Shown: positions 25,600 through 35,113, counted from the stretch's first letter. The stretch: DNA of 64,000 nucleotides from Aquimarina sp. BL5 (GCF_003443675.1 NZ_CP031963.1:4996501-5060500); one strand, 5' to 3'. Numbers and translations: made by a program. Notes: a model not told the origin generated them from the letters alone.

Positions 25600-25998
25600 A
25601 TGAAAAGTAAAACGATACTAACTGTAATTTTTCTTTCAATTCTATTGTTTAATTGTAAAGATAATAATACTAAAGATATTGCTGTAGAACTTATTACGGT
25701 AGAAGAAATGGACTCTTTACTGGAAATGGAAAAAGTTCAATTAGTAGATGTTCGCACGCCACAAGAATATGCCGAAGGACATATTGAAGGTGCGATTAAT
25801 ATAGACTTTAGTGATGAGAACTTTGAAACTTTGATTTCTGAAGTAGATAAATCAAAACCTGTAGCCGTGTATTGTGGTCGTGGAGGAAGAAGCGGTAAGT
25901 GTTCTGCTTATATGCAAAAAGCAGGGTTTACCAAAATATATGATCTGGATGGCGGGATTACAGAATGGAAATATAAAGGGAAGACTTTGGTTAAATAG
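25600..25998 (+). CDS. Rhodanese-like lipoprotein
   Basis: The 132-residue protein has a lipoprotein signal (FLSILLFNC, lipid Cys19) and a rhodanese domain with VDVRTPQEYAEGHIEGAINIDF and the active loop YCGRGGRSG (Cys92). It would transfer sulfane sulfur in the periplasm. It is the last gene of the thiol cluster; a strong hairpin follows at 26025. Confidence 0.92.
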   Translation: MKSKTILTVIFLSILLFNCKDNNTKDIAVELITVEEMDSLLEMEKVQLVDVRTPQEYAEGHIEGAINIDFSDENFETLISEVDKSKPVAVYCGRGGRSGKCSAYMQKAGFTKIYDLDGGITEWKYKGKTLVK

Positions 25999-26024
25999 TT
26001 TTCACAAAGCTCCTGCATATAACA

Positions 26025-26067
26025 TATACAATAAAACCGACTAAAAGATAGTCGGTTTTATTGTATA
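26025..26067. terminator. Bidirectional terminator
   Basis: An 18-base perfect stem is formed by 26025-26042 and 26050-26067 (core AAAACCGACT/AGTCGGTTTT) around AAAAGAT. It separates the rhodanese gene from the convergent amidase gene, with A/T runs on both sides. Confidence 0.85.
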
Positions 26068-26084
26068 TAGAATTTAACACCTAT

Positions 26085-27893
26085 CTATTGTTTCAATATT
26101 CTTGAGTAAAATATGTTTTTACCATTTTTCACTTTTATTATATAATTTCCGGAGGTTACATTTTCTAATAAGCCACTAATATCTAAATTTCTTTGATTGT
26201 TTTCTGAAGGTTTATCATTCATTGTATTTAATAGTTTACCGGTAATATCCCAGATCGAAATCTCTGTCTGCTGATTAGAAGTTGCATTATAAGTAAGTGT
26301 AAGAGGTTCGCCTGTTGTTGGATTTGGATAAATGATTGGGGTGTTATTCTTAAGTTTTGTGTCATCAACAAGATTAGGATTTTGTCTGGAAAGAGAACTG
26401 ATGGTTATGTCCAGATTTCCTGGTGTAGACCAATTACCAGCTGCATCCCTAACCAAACTTTTAATTTTCCCATTCTGTCTTCTAATATCTTTTGTAACGG
26501 CAGATCCTGCTGTAATGGATTGAGTCTGGTTCGCCCTAAATTTATATACTTTAAGATCGTCGAATTCTATACTGGTTTTGTTAGTTCTTAAAGAAATTGA
26601 GCTTCCATTTTTAATAGGAGATGTGTCGGTCCATCTCAGTAAAGAAGCATTATTTCTAAAAATTTCTAACACTCCAAAAGCAGGACTATAGGTAATTTTA
26701 TAATTAGCCCATTGGTTATCTAAAGAAACATCTGTAATAGCTCTAAAGTTTAAAACATTATTTACGGTTTCATAAATTCTTAATTTGTTGTCTTCTCCAC
26801 TAAACCAGATTAAATAGGAATTACCTCTTTGACTCTGTGTCACATCATCCGACATAATATGGATGCCAAACTTTCGAGGGCCTGTAGTAGAAATTGTTTT
26901 GGCCGAAAATTCATATAAGTACGGTAAACCAGAGTTCTGAGACAAAAAGGTATTCAATTTAGTATTATCTGATGAGGTATTAGTCTGACGCAGGTGTCCG
27001 TCATTAATGGACCAATTGCCTGCACCTTGAGTATACCCAGAGTAGAAAACATTAAAGTTGTCGTTAAAGAATCCATTACCTCTATTGGCATACCAGTTAT
27101 TACCGTACTTTTCTAGTGCCTGATAAAATCTTCGAGTGACTCCTACATTGTCATTGTCATTAAAATTAGCTGTAAAATCCCCTGATTGTGTATTTCCTCC
27201 TGTGGCAGAAATAGCAGTAGTTGGAGCAACTGTATCTCCAGAGTTTCCTCCTCCTGAGCAAGTAGTATTTAAATCATTTTCGAGTGCAACTAAATAAGCA
27301 TCAGTAAAACGATTTCTCCAGGTATCATTGAGTAGTTTATTGGCATCCGAAGTATCTACAAAACCAATTTCATTTAGTACACCAATTGCATTATTGCTAA
27401 CTAATACTCCTAAGTGAAATATAAACGAAGCATCTTCTACTGATCTTCGATCTCTCCATTGTCCTTTTTCGACCATTCTGTTCTGAATCTCCCTAGAGAA
27501 TCTACTGTTATCTGCATCACGAGAATTACTGCGGTTACACCAAAAGGTTTCGGTTCCTGTGCCTCCACCAGCATTACAATGAATACTGATAAAACGATCT
27601 GCTCTAAGACTGTTAGATAACGCACGTCTTTGAGCAAGACTTGGATTACTATTACGAATTGTTCTCGTTAATCGCACACTCCATCCATTACAGCTACTCT
27701 CTATTTTATCGCGAAGTTTTAATCCTACTGACAATGCTGTAGCGTGTTCAGTATCCGTTCGTCCGTCTGGATTACTTCCGTCGGCAGCATATCCATGTCC
27801 TGGATCGACTACTATTACCTGTCCGATACAATCTATAGTATTGAAGAAGAAGGATACCATTAAGATTGGGATAATATTATATATAGTTTTCAT
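26085..27893 (-). CDS. T9SS-secreted N-acetylmuramoyl-L-alanine amidase
   Basis: The 602-residue protein has four parts. A signal peptide (1-24) leads into an Amidase_3 domain (about 26-210) with the zinc ligands in VDPGHG (His33), Glu49 in TEHA and His in SIHCNAG, and the catalytic Glu in NEIGFVD. A module at about 217-505 has an Ig-like shell interrupted by a jelly-roll-like segment. A C-terminal type IX sorting domain begins IYPNPTTGEPL. The enzyme would cut the MurNAc-L-Ala bond outside the cell. The central module is nearly identical in the M23 protein upstream. It is last of three same-strand genes. Confidence 0.92.
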   Translation of the reverse strand: MKTIYNIIPILMVSFFFNTIDCIGQVIVVDPGHGYAADGSNPDGRTDTEHATALSVGLKLRDKIESSCNGWSVRLTRTIRNSNPSLAQRRALSNSLRADRFISIHCNAGGGTGTETFWCNRSNSRDADNSRFSREIQNRMVEKGQWRDRRSVEDASFIFHLGVLVSNNAIGVLNEIGFVDTSDANKLLNDTWRNRFTDAYLVALENDLNTTCSGGGNSGDTVAPTTAISATGGNTQSGDFTANFNDNDNVGVTRRFYQALEKYGNNWYANRGNGFFNDNFNVFYSGYTQGAGNWSINDGHLRQTNTSSDNTKLNTFLSQNSGLPYLYEFSAKTISTTGPRKFGIHIMSDDVTQSQRGNSYLIWFSGEDNKLRIYETVNNVLNFRAITDVSLDNQWANYKITYSPAFGVLEIFRNNASLLRWTDTSPIKNGSSISLRTNKTSIEFDDLKVYKFRANQTQSITAGSAVTKDIRRQNGKIKSLVRDAAGNWSTPGNLDITISSLSRQNPNLVDDTKLKNNTPIIYPNPTTGEPLTLTYNATSNQQTEISIWDITGKLLNTMNDKPSENNQRNLDISGLLENVTSGNYIIKVKNGKNIFYSRILKQ

Positions 27894-27897
27894 GTGT

Positions 27898-28773
27898 TTA
27901 TTTATTTAAGTTAAAATCGGCAATAAAAATTTTCCCGGATTTTTCATCAGCATAGGCTATTTTCTTTCCATTAGGAGAAATATCGGCATACATTTCAATG
28001 ATGTCTTCAGAAAAAGTCAACTGTGTTTTTTTAAGCGATTGTATATAGGTTAGGAATAAATCAGAAGAAGTTATCGTATGTCCGTCATTACTTTTGTCTT
28101 CAAATGTAATTATAGCACTGCTGTCAGAAAGCCACGCAGTTACTAATCCGTTTCCTGCATATTTTCTGTTCTCGTTTCCAGTAAGATCATAAATGTATAT
28201 AGACGCTCCTTCGTGTACTGCAACCATCTTGCCATTTGGTGATATTAATGGATGATAAAACTGCCCTTCTTCTTTGGTAATTGTCTGTGGTTTTCCATTT
28301 GTACCTTTTTTAACTTCGAGTTTTGTAGTCTCCAGATTTATATATACTGAAAGTTTTTCTCCAGATTTTGTTTTAGGTTCAAATTTAGTATTGTCAGGAT
28401 GAATATCATTTTCAAATTTTTCATTTTTGGTTGTGATATCGATGCTCTTTACTTTTACATCTGCAAAATATCCTTGCAAGGGTTTTTCTCTAAAAATTAT
28501 TTTTTTTCCATCATCAGACCAATTAGCCAGATATCCAATTCCATCTCCACTTTTTATTGATTGAATTTTATTTTTATTTTTGAGATCAACGATCAATAAC
28601 TCACTATTATGATGATTCGTAATTAATATTTTATCTCCTTTAGGAGACCAGACTGGTGTGCTATATTCTCCATTTTCTGTTATAGGAGTACTATTGGATA
28701 TGATCTGAGTCTGTGCGAGTTGATTAATTAGCAAGCATATGAGTATGCAGACTATTTGTTTTGTAGTTTTCAT
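27898..28773 (-). CDS. Secreted TolB-like beta-propeller protein
   Basis: The 291-residue protein has a signal peptide (ICLLINQLAQTQ) and repeated blades with WSPKGDKILITN, WSDDGKKIIFRE, ISPNGKMVAVHE and ISPNGKKIAYAD, the PD40/TolB signature. It has no enzyme motif. It lies 4 bases before the amidase gene and after the M23 gene, whose own N-terminus carries a similar propeller. It probably binds wall fragments or a partner protein; that is inference. Confidence 0.85.
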   Translation of the reverse strand: MKTTKQIVCILICLLINQLAQTQIISNSTPITENGEYSTPVWSPKGDKILITNHHNSELLIVDLKNKNKIQSIKSGDGIGYLANWSDDGKKIIFREKPLQGYFADVKVKSIDITTKNEKFENDIHPDNTKFEPKTKSGEKLSVYINLETTKLEVKKGTNGKPQTITKEEGQFYHPLISPNGKMVAVHEGASIYIYDLTGNENRKYAGNGLVTAWLSDSSAIITFEDKSNDGHTITSSDLFLTYIQSLKKTQLTFSEDIIEMYADISPNGKKIAYADEKSGKIFIADFNLNK

Positions 28774-28820
28774 ATGATGTTTGTGTTTTTATGTTAATGT
28801 TCTGATATTGATTTGTAAGG

Positions 28821-28881
28821 AAAAGGGCTCCGATAAGTTGTCTTATCATAGTTGTTAACCAAAAAACCTTGGAACCCTTTT
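28821..28881. other. Structured intergenic RNA element in the wall-hydrolase operon
   Basis: AAAAGGGCTCC (28821-28831) pairs with GGAACCCTTTT (28871-28881) with one mismatch. Inside, GATAAG and CTTATC (28832-28847) form a second stem. It lies between the M23 and propeller genes, so it could be a partial terminator or a processing site that sets their ratio. Confidence 0.5.
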
Positions 28882-28899
28882 ACACACACATTTGCAAAC

Positions 28900-31323
28900 T
28901 TAATTTTTGATAACTGGAATCGTTTTAGAACCAATATCACTGCTCACTTTAATAAAATACTGGCCATTTTTAATTGCAGCGAAGTAGTTACTGAGATCTA
29001 TTGTGTGATTTTCAGATTCTTTAGTATGCTCTCGGAATGATTTTAATGTTCTACCTGTTATATCTATGATGGATATAGCTGTATGGGAACCTGCTGTTGA
29101 TTGATAACTAAGCGTGATGTTTTTTCCATTTGTTGGATTAGGATATATTTCTACAGAATGATTTACATAAGTATCATCTTGTAGGTTTGTATTTTGACGC
29201 GTAAGCGAACTGATAGTGACATCCAGATTACCAGGAGATGACCAATTACTAGCAGCATCCCTTACTAAACTCTTGATTTTTCCATTTCTTCTTCTAATAT
29301 CCTTAGTAACAGCTGATCCTGCTGAGATTGTCATTGTGTTATCAGCTCTGAATTTATAGACTTTAAGATCGTCAAATTCCATACTTGTTTTGTTTGTTCT
29401 AAGAGAAATGGTGCTGCCATTTTTGATCGTAGAAGAATCCGTCCATTTAAGAATGGATTTATTATTCTTAAATACCTCTATTACTCCAAAACCCGGACTG
29501 TATGTAATCTTATAGTTTGCCCATTTATTATCCAAAGAGACATCATCAATAGCTCTGAAGTTTAGCTGATTATTTACAGTTTCATATACTCTTACCTTGT
29601 TATCCTCTCCACTAAACCATATCAGATAGGAGTTTCCTCGTTGACTCTGATCGGGATTGTCCGCCATGATATGAATCCCAAATTTTCGTGGGCCATTAGT
29701 AGATAGTATTTTTGCAGAGAATTCATATAAATAAGGAAGTCCGGAGTTTTGAGATAAGAAAGTGTTTAGTTTTGTGTTGTCAGAAGAAGTGTTGGACTGC
29801 CTGAGATGGCCGTTATTAATCACCCAATTACCAGCACCTTTTACATATCCTGAATAAAAAATATTGAAATTGTCATTGAAGAATCCATTACCACGATTAG
29901 CATACCAATTACTGCCATACTTTTCTAATACCTGATAGAACTTACGCGTAACTCCTACATTATCATTGTCAGAAAAGTTAGCAGTAAAGTCTCCAGGCTG
30001 AGTGTTTCCGCCTATAGCAGTAATAGAAGTTGTAGGAGCTTGTGTATCAGCCTGGGATCCAAAAGTATTTTGAGAACGATAAATGTAATTTTGCCTTGGT
30101 TGTCCTGCGTCTACAAAAGATCCAGAAGTAGGAGAGTTTCCTCCTGCGGCCCTCCACTCAAAATGTATATGATCTCCAGTAGATCCTCCTGTTGTGCCCT
30201 CTAAGGCAATTACCTGTCCTTTTTGCACTGATTGCCCTTGGCTAACTAACAGGGTTTTATTGTGTGCATAATAGGTGCGTGTACCATCGCTATGTCTTAT
30301 GATAACTAGTCTACCATAACCACTAGATAGACTTCCGCTAATGGCAGAAAAAGATACGGTTCCTGCGGCTGATGCGCGCACATTATCATCTCTTGACTGA
30401 GTAGTAGCAAAATCTATGGCACTATATCCGTGATGGCCGCCAGGTGTAAAAAAACCGCATTGACCGACAGGAGTATGCGATTCAGTAGGGCCAGGAGTTC
30501 CATGTCTGGATACACAGTTTTCTTTTCCAAAATCCCATGGTAGATAGTATGATAATGCGGATTTCTGGTTAATGGATATGTTTTTATTGATTGTAGAAAT
30601 ACTATTCCAACCTAGGATCTGAATATGGTTTCCTTCTGAAGCAATAATAGTTTTACTTTGTTTCGTTTCGATTTTATATTCATAAATAATATCTGAAACA
30701 CCATGTAATCGATCTAGTTTTTTTTGAGTGGATCCAGAAAATATAAAGCGATCACGCTGAGGTGAAAGTAGCGGGGTTTTAGTATATTGAAATGGAATTA
30801 CAAGCTCCTGAATATTTTTCGTTTGTAAATCATAGATAAAAATCCCTTCATGTTCTTCTGCTGCATCCAAGTATAAGGCCTCTACAAAAATTTGATTGGG
30901 ATTTTTTGTCCAAGCAATAGGTTTTAGAACGATATCTTTTCGGTTTTCATTCGCTTTACTTTGTAAAGTAGTTTGCTTATTATTTTTTAGATTAACTTTC
31001 TGTAAGTTGAAAGCACCTCCGATTTGTTCCCTTTCCAGGTAAATCCATATATCTGAATCATAGGGACTCTGCAGACCTTGAAAAAAATCAAAATTAGGAG
31101 TTGTACTTACTTTATTTGAGATGTTCTGGACTTGTTGTACGATATTATCAATGCCGGTTGTGATCTGCAACGAAGCTTTTTTTTGATCTAATAAGGTAGT
31201 ATTTTGATTTTTTAAATTCTGAGTGTATAATTTGTCGTCTTTTTTTATAATAAGTTCCTGAGCACTGGAGAAGGATACGCACAGTAATAAAGCGAATAAA
31301 ACTTTTAGTGTAGTGTTTTTCAT
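28900..31323 (-). CDS. T9SS-secreted M23 metallopeptidase with propeller and accessory module
   Basis: The 807-residue protein has a signal peptide (1-21) and a TolB-like propeller region (about 22-245). The M23/LytM domain (about 265-405) has zinc ligands in HHGYSAIDFA and GDHIHFEW (around residue 383). A module at about 425-710 matches the amidase's central module at roughly 85 percent by eye, and a type IX sorting domain begins IYPNPTNGKNI. It should cleave peptide crosslinks of peptidoglycan outside the cell. It heads a three-gene run with the propeller protein and amidase. Confidence 0.92.
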   Translation of the reverse strand: MKNTTLKVLFALLLCVSFSSAQELIIKKDDKLYTQNLKNQNTTLLDQKKASLQITTGIDNIVQQVQNISNKVSTTPNFDFFQGLQSPYDSDIWIYLEREQIGGAFNLQKVNLKNNKQTTLQSKANENRKDIVLKPIAWTKNPNQIFVEALYLDAAEEHEGIFIYDLQTKNIQELVIPFQYTKTPLLSPQRDRFIFSGSTQKKLDRLHGVSDIIYEYKIETKQSKTIIASEGNHIQILGWNSISTINKNISINQKSALSYYLPWDFGKENCVSRHGTPGPTESHTPVGQCGFFTPGGHHGYSAIDFATTQSRDDNVRASAAGTVSFSAISGSLSSGYGRLVIIRHSDGTRTYYAHNKTLLVSQGQSVQKGQVIALEGTTGGSTGDHIHFEWRAAGGNSPTSGSFVDAGQPRQNYIYRSQNTFGSQADTQAPTTSITAIGGNTQPGDFTANFSDNDNVGVTRKFYQVLEKYGSNWYANRGNGFFNDNFNIFYSGYVKGAGNWVINNGHLRQSNTSSDNTKLNTFLSQNSGLPYLYEFSAKILSTNGPRKFGIHIMADNPDQSQRGNSYLIWFSGEDNKVRVYETVNNQLNFRAIDDVSLDNKWANYKITYSPGFGVIEVFKNNKSILKWTDSSTIKNGSTISLRTNKTSMEFDDLKVYKFRADNTMTISAGSAVTKDIRRRNGKIKSLVRDAASNWSSPGNLDVTISSLTRQNTNLQDDTYVNHSVEIYPNPTNGKNITLSYQSTAGSHTAISIIDITGRTLKSFREHTKESENHTIDLSNYFAAIKNGQYFIKVSSDIGSKTIPVIKN

Positions 31324-31468
31324 AATGATGAGTTTGTGTGTAGTTCATTTTATAATCCTAAGAAGTTTGATTGGTTATTAGAATTATTCTTTTCAAACTC
31401 GAAAATTAGAAACTCTATTTATGAAAAACATGGGCACATGTACTCATTTTTAATACTACTCCTTCAGG

Positions 31469-32128
31469 TCAATGATATACGTCTTTTAGTTTCATTGTAT
31501 ATTTAAAGAGTGCATTGCTACCTGTAATTTGTAGTTTTTTGCAAATATTTTGCCGATGATTTTTTATAGTTTTTTCACTTTTAAAAAGATCAAAGGCTAT
31601 TTCTTTATTGGTTTTTCCTAAGGCCACTTCGTTAAGTATTTTCACCTCTGTTTTAGATAATTGATCATATGACTTATCTGAAACCCCTAGAATTGGATTC
31701 GCCTTTTCTTTCCACCAGGATTCTCTGAATACTCTACTGATATAGGGTTCGTTCTGGAATGCTCTTCCTGCACATTTCATAATGTTTTCTACTGTATCGG
31801 CTTTATAAAGAATCCATTTAATTTCTAAGTCTTTAAGTTCTTTGATTAACCATTCTTCTAAGGTAAAAGCCATAATAACGATCTTAGTTCTAGTAGCGTG
31901 TAACTTTGTGTATTTTGCTAATTCAATTCCAGAATCATTAGAATTTAAAGTAGCATCAATTATAATAAAGTCTGGTTGATTATTTACAATCACTTTTCGT
32001 AGATTTTCTAAATCACTGCTATCATCATATAATGTAAACTTTAGGTCTTTGGGAGCTTCTAACATCGCTTTGATTCCTAATCTTTTTAAGGGGTCATCAT
32101 AAGCGACAACAACACTGTATTCTTTCAT
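31469..32128 (-). CDS. Orphan LuxR-type response regulator
   Basis: The 219-residue protein has a degenerate receiver domain with Asp58 in DFIIIDATLN. Its C-terminal GerE helix-turn-helix (about 150-205) includes LSKTEVKILNEVALGKTNKEI and SEKTIKNHRQNICKKL. No histidine kinase lies beside it. It is upstream of the wall-hydrolase run on the same strand and could control it; an own regulon elsewhere is equally possible. Confidence 0.88.
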   Translation of the reverse strand: MKEYSVVVAYDDPLKRLGIKAMLEAPKDLKFTLYDDSSDLENLRKVIVNNQPDFIIIDATLNSNDSGIELAKYTKLHATRTKIVIMAFTLEEWLIKELKDLEIKWILYKADTVENIMKCAGRAFQNEPYISRVFRESWWKEKANPILGVSDKSYDQLSKTEVKILNEVALGKTNKEIAFDLFKSEKTIKNHRQNICKKLQITGSNALFKYTMKLKDVYH

Positions 32129-32882
32129 AGTTTTAGGGATTTGTTATGAAACATCAACAATCATCTTGGTTAGGTCGGTAGAATGTATTGTCGAGATGGT
32201 TTAATTTTGCGTTGCTATTATGAAGCTACTGAGACGGATGTTTTTGCCAAAAAGAAATCGGGATAGAAACTGTGTAGAAAAAGCCTTGGGTGTGGTTTGA
32301 GTTTTTCATTCGTGTTAAGTTTATGTGTGAACCTTATAAAGTTAAATCTAATTTCTCTTCTCTTGATATTTGTTTTGGGCTTTTCGATGTGATGTAGTCT
32401 TTTTTAGCTGAAGATAAAATCATCAGAATATTGTTTAATAATGTGTTACGTATATATCAAATCATTCAAGAAAAGCAAATGGTCTAGTGTTTTAGTAGGT
32501 TTTTAATAGTGATAATTTATAATCATCATCCATAATAAAGTAGGGTTTAACTTACTTTGTGTGTTTATGTTTTTATGCGGATAAAAGGGATTACAAGATT
32601 GTTTTAATGTATTTATACTTGTATTTTTAATTTAATAATTCTTAAAATCAAACTTTTTTAAGTGAAATAGTTTTGTTTAGTGTATGATTTATTTGAGAAT
32701 ATATGCTTTTTTTAAGAGGAGTAGTGTATTTACTTCTTTACAAATTCGATATCTAAAAACACGATCGTAAAGCCATAAACAATATATAAACTTTTCTAAA
32801 AACGTACAGTTTTAGTACTTTTTGGGGAACTTTTAACACCGTAATATATTGTTTGTTAGTATCTTAATGTAAAATAGAAATT
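32129..32882. other. Gene-free AT-rich stretch
   Basis: No open frame with coding character, RNA gene or strong hairpin is seen over about 750 bases. Near 32664 the word TAGTTTTG fits the TAnnTTTG promoter element, but it is far from the next start, so it is not called. Confidence 0.5.
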
Positions 32883-33239
32883 ATGAAAAAAGTATTACTT
32901 ATTATATTGTTTTTTGTTGGTTTAACTTCCTTGTATTCCAATCTAGGTTACACTGAAGTTGATGTATTAGCTTTTACAAACGATAAAACATTTTCTTTTG
33001 AACTCGATGCCACATCTACGGAACAGTCTATTACTATATTATCCGATGTAAAGGAACCCATGTTAATTAAGATTATTGATAAATCTGGCTTCATCAGAAT
33101 TCAGAAAAAATTACATCTCGATAGAGAGATTGATCTCGCTTTACTGGATGAAGGACTATACCTAATCAAAGTACACGTTGGTAACCATATGAAGGTCAAA
33201 AGATTCTATAAAGGTAATGATGGTGTAGATATTAGATGA
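32883..33239 (+). CDS. Small secreted protein resembling a stand-alone T9SS sorting domain
   Basis: The 118-residue protein has a signal peptide (MKKVLLIILFFVGLTSLYS). The rest, with ILSDVKEPMLIKIIDKSGFIR, LDEGLYLIKVHVGN and MKVKRFYK, has the beta-sandwich pattern and LxxGxYxIxV core of type IX C-terminal sorting domains, but no cargo in front. It lacks the usual YPNP start motif. It may be a secretion-machine partner or a remnant. No neighbour explains it. Confidence 0.65.
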   Translation: MKKVLLIILFFVGLTSLYSNLGYTEVDVLAFTNDKTFSFELDATSTEQSITILSDVKEPMLIKIIDKSGFIRIQKKLHLDREIDLALLDEGLYLIKVHVGNHMKVKRFYKGNDGVDIR

Positions 33240-33363
33240 TTTTACTGTAATTCGGAAGTTTTTTTTGTTTAATAGATTGTTATTTAGTTGTATATGAATT
33301 TTATTTGAGGGAGAAAATAGATTTTTTTAATAAAATTTATTATTTTAGAAACAAATAAGGCTA

Positions 33364-33400
33364 CCCCATGTCCAGAATAATTGGATATGGGGTTGTTTTG
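33364..33400 (+). terminator. Rho-independent terminator
   Basis: CCCCATGTCCA (33364-33374) pairs with TGGATATGGGG (33382-33392) with one G-U, followed by TTGTTTTG. It ends transcription from the small secreted protein gene. Confidence 0.7.
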
Positions 33401-33453
33401 TTTTATGATGACTATGTAGAATAGAATACAAGTAACTAATTAAATCAATAAAT

Positions 33454-34443
33454 ATGATAATTAAAACAATTATTAATCAACGGATCTTATTTTTTATATT
33501 GTTCATTAGTTCCGTTTTATATACAATGAGAACTGAAGCGCAAGTAGATCTAGATAATGGCCTAATGGCATACTTTCCTTTTAATGGAAATGCAAGTGAC
33601 GAAAGTTCTAATACTAATAATGGTACAGTAAATGGAGCCACTTTGACCAATGATAGGTTTGGTGTTTCTAATAGTGCATATAATTTTGATGGCAACGATT
33701 ATATTTCCATAATCGATGATGCATCAATACAACCAGTTAATTTTACTATTTCTATTTGGTGTAGGTTTGATAGTTCCGGTGGTCTACAACTTTTACTAGA
33801 TAAACATTTGGTATCTAATGATTTAGACTCATACGAAGTATGGTTTCAAAATAGTCAAATATGGGGTACTATAGGTAACCAAACCGGTTTCGGACCGTTT
33901 ATTTCCTCTGGTTTCATTCCTGATACCCAAAATTGGGACCATGTTGTGTATGTTTTTGATGATGATAATAATACCCAAAAAATATTTGTGAATTCCGTTT
34001 TGGAAGAAGAATCATCAGTTAATATTTCTATTGGATATGATAATGAACCTCTTCTTATTGGAGCCAGTAATGACCAACAGAATCCTAAATTCTTTTTTAA
34101 TGGGGATTTAGATGATATAAGAATTTATAACAGAGTTTTATCAGAAAATGAAATTACTGAGCTTTTTAATGAATCTTCTACTCTTGGGATAACAGATGTG
34201 GTGAGGCTAGATACTGATTTTATCTTATTTCCTTCTCCGGCGGGAGATATCATAAATTTTGAATCTCGTGGTTTGGTTAAGAGTATTTCTTTTAGTTCGA
34301 TAAATGGTATACTATTAAAGGAACTTTCCATAAACGATAATAAAGGTGATCTAAGAATTTCGGATTTACAAACAGGTACTTATATAATATCGATAAAATA
34401 TGATAACAATGAATTTCAAAATAAATTATTTATTAAAAAATAA
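33454..34443 (+). CDS. T9SS-secreted LamG-domain protein
   Basis: The 329-residue protein has a signal peptide ending TEAQ and a LamG/concanavalin-like domain (about 33-235). The domain contains LMAYFPFNGNASDESSNTNNG, GNDYISIIDD, WDHVVYVFDD and DDIRIYNRVLSENEI. A short type IX sorting domain (about 250-329) ends GTYIISIKYDNNEFQNKLFIKK in pattern. It is likely a cell-surface or secreted carbohydrate-binding protein; no catalytic domain is present. Confidence 0.85.
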   Translation: MIIKTIINQRILFFILFISSVLYTMRTEAQVDLDNGLMAYFPFNGNASDESSNTNNGTVNGATLTNDRFGVSNSAYNFDGNDYISIIDDASIQPVNFTISIWCRFDSSGGLQLLLDKHLVSNDLDSYEVWFQNSQIWGTIGNQTGFGPFISSGFIPDTQNWDHVVYVFDDDNNTQKIFVNSVLEEESSVNISIGYDNEPLLIGASNDQQNPKFFFNGDLDDIRIYNRVLSENEITELFNESSTLGITDVVRLDTDFILFPSPAGDIINFESRGLVKSISFSSINGILLKELSINDNKGDLRISDLQTGTYIISIKYDNNEFQNKLFIKK

Positions 34444-34460
34444 GAAGGTTTAGTAAACCA

Positions 34461-34629
34461 ATGACCGTAAGTAAAACTTTTGCTTTAGTAGTTGGAATAT
34501 TCTTGTTTTTCTTCAGAATACTATTCATAATGGTGCATTCATTGGCCAATTCAATATTATTTGTTTATTTCTGGGTCAATTCTATTTATATTAGGAATTG
34601 TTTTAATTTCGCTTAATAGTGGGTTATAG
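34461..34629 (+). pseudogene. Frameshifted small two-helix membrane protein
   Basis: From ATG 34461 one frame reads MTVSKTFALVVGIFLFFFRI and a first membrane helix. After about codon 33 the frame turns noncoding-like, while the +1 frame continues FISGSILFILGIVLISLNSGL, a good second helix, to TAG 34627-34629. This fits a two-helix protein with an HWP-like loop as in GldL-type short membrane proteins, broken by a one-base insertion near 34550-34565. A sequencing error is also possible. Confidence 0.5.
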
Positions 34630-34687
34630 GAAAGATGATGATTTAGGGAAGAAAAAGGTTTGATTAATTGGCCGTAATCCTCTAGAT

Positions 34688-34714
34688 AAAAAAATCCCGC
34701 TAATTGGCGGGATT
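34688..34714 (-). terminator. tmRNA terminator
   Basis: On the minus strand AATCCCGC (34714-34707) and GCGGGATT (34700-34693) form an 8-base stem with a 6-base loop followed by T's. It begins 5 bases past the tmRNA 3' end. Confidence 0.85.
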
Positions 34715-34718
34715 AAAG

Positions 34719-35113
34719 TGGAGTCGGAGGGATTCGAACCCTCGTCCAAACAAGTAATACAATAGCTTTCTACACGCTTAGTTTTTGTTTAGATTTTCGT
34801 GGGATTGCCGGCCAAAAACCGCCAACGCACCCCTTATTCTCAATTAATTTCAAAACTATATCAAGATCCTATAGTTTCTAGGTTTACTTTTACGATACTC
34901 AAAACCAAACGCCATAAACCAAGGCTTTTGAAGAGTATCCTGCTTGTCTACCTTGTAGACCGAGGCATTATCCTACTAAAATTCAGATTATGCAGCTAGG
35001 GCGTAGTTATTCTCGCCGTTTAAAAAAGGTGAAATATGATATTTACGAGCTATATCCCAGCGCTCGACGTGCTTACCACTCTATTAATCTCGCTGTCAAA
35101 ACCAGTCGACCCC
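34719..35113 (-). ncRNA. ssrA: Transfer-messenger RNA
   Basis: This 395-base RNA rescues stalled ribosomes. The 5' end GGGGTCG (35113-35107) pairs with CGACTCC near the 3' end, forming the tRNA-like acceptor stem with one G-U. The T-arm GGGTTCGAATCCC-like segment is at 34727-34740, and the 3' A at 34719 is the discriminator, so CCA is added after transcription. The tag frame at 35017-34988 encodes GENNYALAA and a stop. GACTGGTTTTGACAGCGAG after the 5' end is a typical tmRNA opening. Confidence 0.97.

Noticed and set aside
28852..29040. Small plus-strand frame opposite the M23 gene end
   Set aside because: It is antisense to the sorting domain of the M23 protein and overlaps the intergenic hairpin.
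34799..34999. Protein frame inside the tmRNA region
   Set aside because: The region is fully explained by the tmRNA; the frame is coincidental.
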